Below are positions 58,921 through 64,000 of a stretch of 64,000 nt of DNA, piece by piece. A program made the position numbers and the translations under genes. The notes beneath the pieces are model-generated. The model did not search any database, had not been told where the DNA came from, and worked only from the letters and a program-made list of their open reading frames with translations. Positions within the stretch are counted from its first letter, which is position 1; the number at the start of each line of letters is the position of its first letter. Source of the stretch: Anarhynchus alexandrinus (lineage: Eukaryota > Chordata > Aves > Charadriiformes > Charadriidae); NCBI GenBank assembly GCA_008711295.1, contig VUYV01000608.1:133724-197723 (forward strand), written 5' to 3'.

Positions 58921-61900
58921 AAGATATTCTCATGTTTAAATAATAAACTTGGTGAGAAACCATAGAATGAAAAGACCATCTTGATTTTGATTTTGCCAGT
59001 TGAACTATAGAGGAGAGATGCTGTTCACTTTAAGACCAAACTAAAAATATCCAGCAAACATCCAGAATCCACCTCAGGCATTTTGTGTCAGATCTGAGTG
59101 ATGGCGGCATTTTTCTACTGTACTTGCACGTCAGCGGCTCTCTTGGTCTGTCTGAATGCCTTAATGACTGCTTACCTTGCTCTCCTTCAGCACAGCCTGG
59201 GTTCTGGCTGGAGGGAGCCCTGCCGCTGGCACCTGGTTGGCAGGCAGAGGTGCCAGGCATGGGAAGAGGGAGGCAGAGCACCTTGTACAAAATAGTAGGC
59301 AGAATTCCTTATTATTATCTTCATTAATGTCATTTGGCTGTATGCATAAGAAGCGTATTGTGCAGACCAATAGTTTATTGAGTGCAATTAATTTAGTGCT
59401 GTTGTGTTTTAACTTAGACTATTTATGCACAGGCTTTAAATAAACATGTATACATGAGTATGGTACAGAGTGGGTGCTCTGTACTATCAACATCCCAAAT
59501 GAACCGAAAGATTTAGGTTTAAATAATATAAAATTCTGGTAGTGCAGAGAGATTTTGCACTAGGCATTTGTCGATTTTTTTGAAGAAAAGCTGCGGGGTT
59601 GTGTTGCACTAAAAATAAGATACTCTTGTCCTCTGAGAAGATAGCCTTTGAATACTGAAAGAGTCAATATTTAAATGACAGTGTGAAACAATAATACAGG
59701 ATTACCTGCTCAGACCTTTACATGAAGAGATAATTCATCTCACGTAAGTAATCCTATGAAATACAGTGCTTTCCCTTTTCCTTTACTGTTTTTTGAACCA
59801 CATGTGAGAAGAATATCCACAATCTGACTGTTCCTTCTTTAGTCTCTCTTCCTTGACATTCTGGAACAGGTGAACTTCTTCACTATGAATATTTCTGGTG
59901 TTTTTGTAAATATATATAGGTATCCTAAATTGGTGTATTGTTTCTGGTTATCTATGACATGAAGCATTACATAAATACTTACATTTAACACTAGCTGTGC
60001 ATTTTGACATATGATGGAACACCGTGACCTAAATAAATGTTTTATAAGCAGTTTTACTCGAGACAATGTTAAACTAAAACTGTCCAAGGGGGTGAAATGC
60101 CTTATGTTTGTCTTAGCTCTAATTACTAAAACATAGTGCCTTTACTTGAGAACGAAGCAGTTAGTTACTCAAAGTACTGAACTTGTGTTAAAAAAAAGAA
60201 AAACAAACCCAAAGATAAAAAACCCTGTTCGAATATTTCAAGTCATTCAGTTTATCATATGTTGAGGCCTAAATTGAAAATAATACTGAATGTCCTATTC
60301 CGTGATCAGTGAAGAAATTCTGAAAATACACAAACACGTGTCCTCTTTTCTTACATTACTGAAGTTTCTTTTGTTATCCACAGACTTGCAGCTTTCTGAT
60401 GTGAATTGCTGTTCACCTGCAAGGAGACTTTATTTGGCTTTCATAATCTTCCTGATTTTTACAAACAAAGAGTTTCCCCGTTTAACTTCGGTTCTGCAAT
60501 AGTGGAGCATACCTTTTGTTTTGTGTCCTTTTCTTTTCCTCCATGAGGAAGGCACTATTACTTTCCTAAGCACTAGTTTCTGGTTTAGCACTTCCACTAG
60601 ACTACAGGAAAGACTTGTACAAAATGTGTGAGCATCTTAATATACAATTCATTTGGGAATACTTTCATTTTAGCAAAATCATGCAAAATTTAGCTTTATT
60701 GTTGCTCTTGTTAGAGCTGTTGGAACTTACTGTCTGCTGAGTGTTATCTGGATGTCAGAGTTGTAAAGTTTGGTTTTGGGGGAGGTGCAAGGAGCACTGT
60801 GGGTATTTAGATTTTTCTACTCATCTGCTTCTGACATATTGCGTCTTAGTCCTTTTATGCAGGAATAGAGATGTTGAATGTCAAACAGTGTTTCCCAACA
60901 ACTTCAGTTGCTGGAATGATCTTTTGAAGGGCCCTTTCAGATTTAGTTTAACTTCTGAAGTGAAGCAGTGACTGAATAAGGACAAGTAGTTAAACTCGGG
61001 GAGTCAGGTACAAATGGACGAAAGCCACTTTGTTTTACCATGTTGCCGGTTCGTGCTGCATCAGAGAGGGTTTGACCCTGTAAGCTTCTATATATTTATT
61101 GAATTCAAATAATTGGATTTACTTATGGAAGTTCTCACTTAGTCTTAACCTCTTTCAAAACTTGTACAGTGAAAATTAAAACTTACCTGGGGACGGACTG
61201 TATAAGTGAGGCTGCATGTTTTCCTGGGTTTTGTTTGTAGTTTTTGTTGTTTGAAGTGTGCAGTAACTTGGGAGTCCTATTGTTGGGTGGGTGGCGAGAG
61301 TTAAAATCTGGAGGAGAAGGGAAGTGAGTAGAAGAAGGTCAACCTACAAACTTTTTAATTGTTTTTTAAGCACTCTTTCACTCATACTAAAGCTGTTTTA
61401 GCACTGATTTTTTTTTTTCTTTGTGTGTAGAGAAGATACTGTGCTTGCAAATTTGTTTTCACATAAGACAGTGTACTTCTAATATGAATTGGATTTTGAC
61501 ACAGGTCACATTTTTAGGAGAACTGTAGTTACTGCTGCCTTGCACTTTGTCATTAAATTATCTGGTAGTAATTATCTTGCATAATTAATTTTCTATCCAT
61601 GAACATGGCATTCTGTATGGCTTGAATCTCTGGAATAACAGCGTTGCATGCTGCTGTGGGTATGGGTCACCAGTTTAGGGCATGAGATTGTTCAAGTGTT
61701 CTTTAAATAATTTCATTTCTGTTTCAGTAAGATTTCTCATTAGAAGATCTTTAAAAAAAAATAAAACCACAACTTATTTATCTCTAGAGGGTAGATTATG
61801 TATGAATCTGTTTGAAATATCTTTTTAAAATACAGATATGAGCTTAGGCAGACTAAACCTTTTTTAGAATGAGTTTCCTAAAGCTTTTCTGTGCTTATTC

Positions 61901-64000
61901 TGGGAACAGGTGATCTGTATTCTGAAAATGGTGCTATAAAATGTCCACAAAATCCTTGTTTGTCCTGCACATTGTTGCAGATACTTTGTTCATCCTTATT
62001 CTTGTCTAACTCTGCTAGGCCTGGGAATTGAATCAGGGAAGCTGTGGGCCTGAACGACTAACACAGTGAATGATTTCACCGTGGTGAATTTAGACCATCT
62101 TCGTCTCATGTAAACTATCAATGACTTACTAAAGTAAATGGATTTTTCAGTAGTTTACACCAGTAAGTAATTTAGACCATATGCTTTGGTGACAGTTCAA
62201 AACTCATTGAAGGTGTAATCTAGCCTGAAGAAATTTTGTTAACTATGTTGCATCAGAAGAGAGCTGTTTTTAATTTTGACACATCTGTATACCTGCGACT
62301 GAATCCTTTTGGGCAGGATCTCTATCAAAGTTGTGTTAAACGTTTAGCACTTGGTTGCTTTGGACTTTAAATTTTATGATTATAAATTATACAGAAGTCC
62401 ATAAAGCTTCTCAAAAATAGTTAAATTGCTTGGCTACTACCTAATTGAGTGCTGGGAAACTTCCAAGGTGTGCAGCAGAGGCAGTCTGTCTGCGAGTTCA
62501 GAGCTGCTTTGCCACACCTGCCTTTTTTTTCTCTCCTTTCCTTTGATCTGTCTTGCCCATTGCTTAGCTGACTCTTCTAAGATAGGGTCTCCTTGGTGCC
62601 TGGATTTGGGTGCAGGACTGGATTCTCTTGCTTGTAAGCAGAGAAATGGTCTTCTGCTAGCCATGATGAGATGGGCTGGTCCTACTCCCTACCCGCTTTT
62701 CTCCCTGTTTATGCCAGTGCTGCTGCATGTCTTATCTTGCTGTGAGCCACTTTAGAGAATTAAAGAAAAGTTAATAATGCTGGAAGAGGGAATAAACATT
62801 GTGCTGGATTAGCTTGCTGAGCTTGCTCACCGTGTGAAGTCAGATGTGTAAGAGCAGCAAGGGGCAGGGAGATGTAATTGTACAGGTTGACCAAGAGGGA
62901 CTGAATGTGTCCTGCTCCTTTGGACAGTAGCCACCCTTTGAATGAGCTAGGCTGTATTGTGAAGCGGTTTCTTTAGACTTCTATGGAGGGTAACTTGCAT
63001 GGGATTTCACTTCATATGTAGCAGCAGAATTAAGTTGGCATGACTGAAACAATTGACTGAGTTCTTGTTCAAAGGATGGCAGCTCCTGGGAGAGGAAGGG
63101 AATGGGCAATTTTGAGTGGTGGTTGTTTGACCATGCCACATCACTTGAATGCGCTACTTCAGTCAAGAGGCATAGTATTTCAGAGGTGATGCTCCATAGT
63201 AAAGCAGTACAAAACACTTCCACTTCTGTGGAGAATTAGCTGTTATAAGATACAGTAATTTGCTTTACTTGAAGCACTTTGCTCAAAAGTAATTTCAGCA
63301 AAGGGCAAGGACAGTGTGGTACCTTTCAGAATAAGTATTGTGGATACTAAGTTTTCGTGCCCTTTGTGTCCTTGTCTTCTGTTTGTACTTTGAAACATTA
63401 TCCTGTAAGTATTTCAGTTAGTGTATTTTAAACATTAATTCTGGTGATTTTATTAGTAATTTCAAATTGAGAAACATTTTGCAAATAATAATAATAAAGT
63501 CAACCTTGAATATTGTGTCAAAATCCAATTAGCAGTTCACACTTAAAATATTTTTTTGAGAAGCTTATGGCCCTTGTCAGTGCGTCGTATGGGAGAGAAT
63601 CCTGTACCACAGCATTTTTTGATTTTTAATCTACATAATGAGAAACTGATCTATTAAAACTTCATATGTGCTATGTTATAAGCACTGATACATTGTATAA
63701 TGTAAACATGTGGTTGGTAGTGAAATCTAGAGTCTGTTTACACTCAGACATGTCCAAATAGCTATTTCTAATAAACGTGTCTGGTTTCAGGAAAAAAAAT
63801 CAAGGTAATTTCTGTGCTTTGTCTAAAGGTGTTGACTCCTGCCTAAAGAAAGCTAATTTTGATTGACCTGTGACTGTTTGGTTTTGGTTTTCTTTTTTCT
63901 TTTTTAATAAAACTGGAACAATCCACTTCTAGCTTTCCACAGGTCTTGTCTGAGATGATCTGGGAACTCAATCCACTTACATGTCTCATTTTCCTGTATT

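Larger units (their letters stand above)
23539..64000 (+). other. DLG1 intron 3 (more than 40 kb, unfinished)
   Basis: Large AT-rich intron continuing to the right edge. It holds two apparent alternative first coding exons (35185-35214 and 57751-57813) and the mobile elements listed separately. I see no other gene in 23539-25200, 25860-29330, 29870-32780, 33376-35100, 35220-38100, 41701-48150, 48560-51065, 51600-57140 and 57820-64000 beyond short low-complexity runs: G-rich at 28449-28474 and 45559-45580, A/C-rich at 44870-44940 and 56578-56620, and TTTA repeats at 58896-58920. Confidence 0.85.

Noticed and set aside
63791..63804. Possible 14-base micro-exon between CAG and GTAATT near the right edge
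   Set aside because: It encodes only a Lys-rich fragment, its length is not a multiple of three, and nothing in DLG1 matches it.
1..64000. Search for tRNA, snoRNA, rRNA, CRISPR or bacterial operons
   Set aside because: None seen by eye; the window is vertebrate nuclear DNA, and small RNA genes would need a covariance search to exclude.

Overview
The window looks like bird nuclear DNA. It carries chicken-repeat-1 (CR1) non-LTR retrotransposons at several stages of decay, avian-type endogenous-retrovirus LTRs, small AT-rich introns and one GC-rich CpG-island promoter. The only host gene I can support is the 5' part of DLG1 (SAP97, a membrane-associated guanylate kinase scaffold) on the + strand. 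Assignment to DLG1 rather than DLG2/3/4 rests on the peptide of coding exons 1-3.

Layout. 1-1680: a minus-strand LTR running off the left edge, abutting a minus-strand CR1 with ORF1 esterase and ORF2 endonuclease remnants. 1681-7590: upstream intergenic DNA with no recognisable gene. 7590-8950: CpG island with CCAAT, E-box and YY1-type motifs, a 23-G run, the first coding exon (8634-8652) and the second (8942-9073). 9074-23371: intron 2, with two CR1 scraps and a 204-bp inverted-repeat element. 23372-23538: third coding exon. 23539 to the right edge: an intron of more than 40 kb, holding several CR1 pieces, two apparent solo LTRs and a pogo/Tigger-like DNA transposase relic.

The main result is inside that last intron. 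Two short open segments look like alternative first coding exons. One (35185-35214) encodes the ten-residue N-terminus of the palmitoylated alpha form, as in PSD-95. The other (57751-57813) encodes 21 residues nearly identical to an alternative N-terminus I recall from the paralogue DLG2/PSD-93. Both carry Cys at positions 3 and 5, and both end in Lys codon AAG at a phase-0 GT donor. That is the phase of the third exon's donor, so all three can join the same downstream exon, which lies beyond the window. The locus therefore appears to encode at least three N-termini: an L27-domain form from the CpG island and two Cys-x-Cys forms from internal promoters.

Limits: family matches are from memory, with no database search. 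CR1 boundaries are approximate. Transcription of the two internal exons is inferred.
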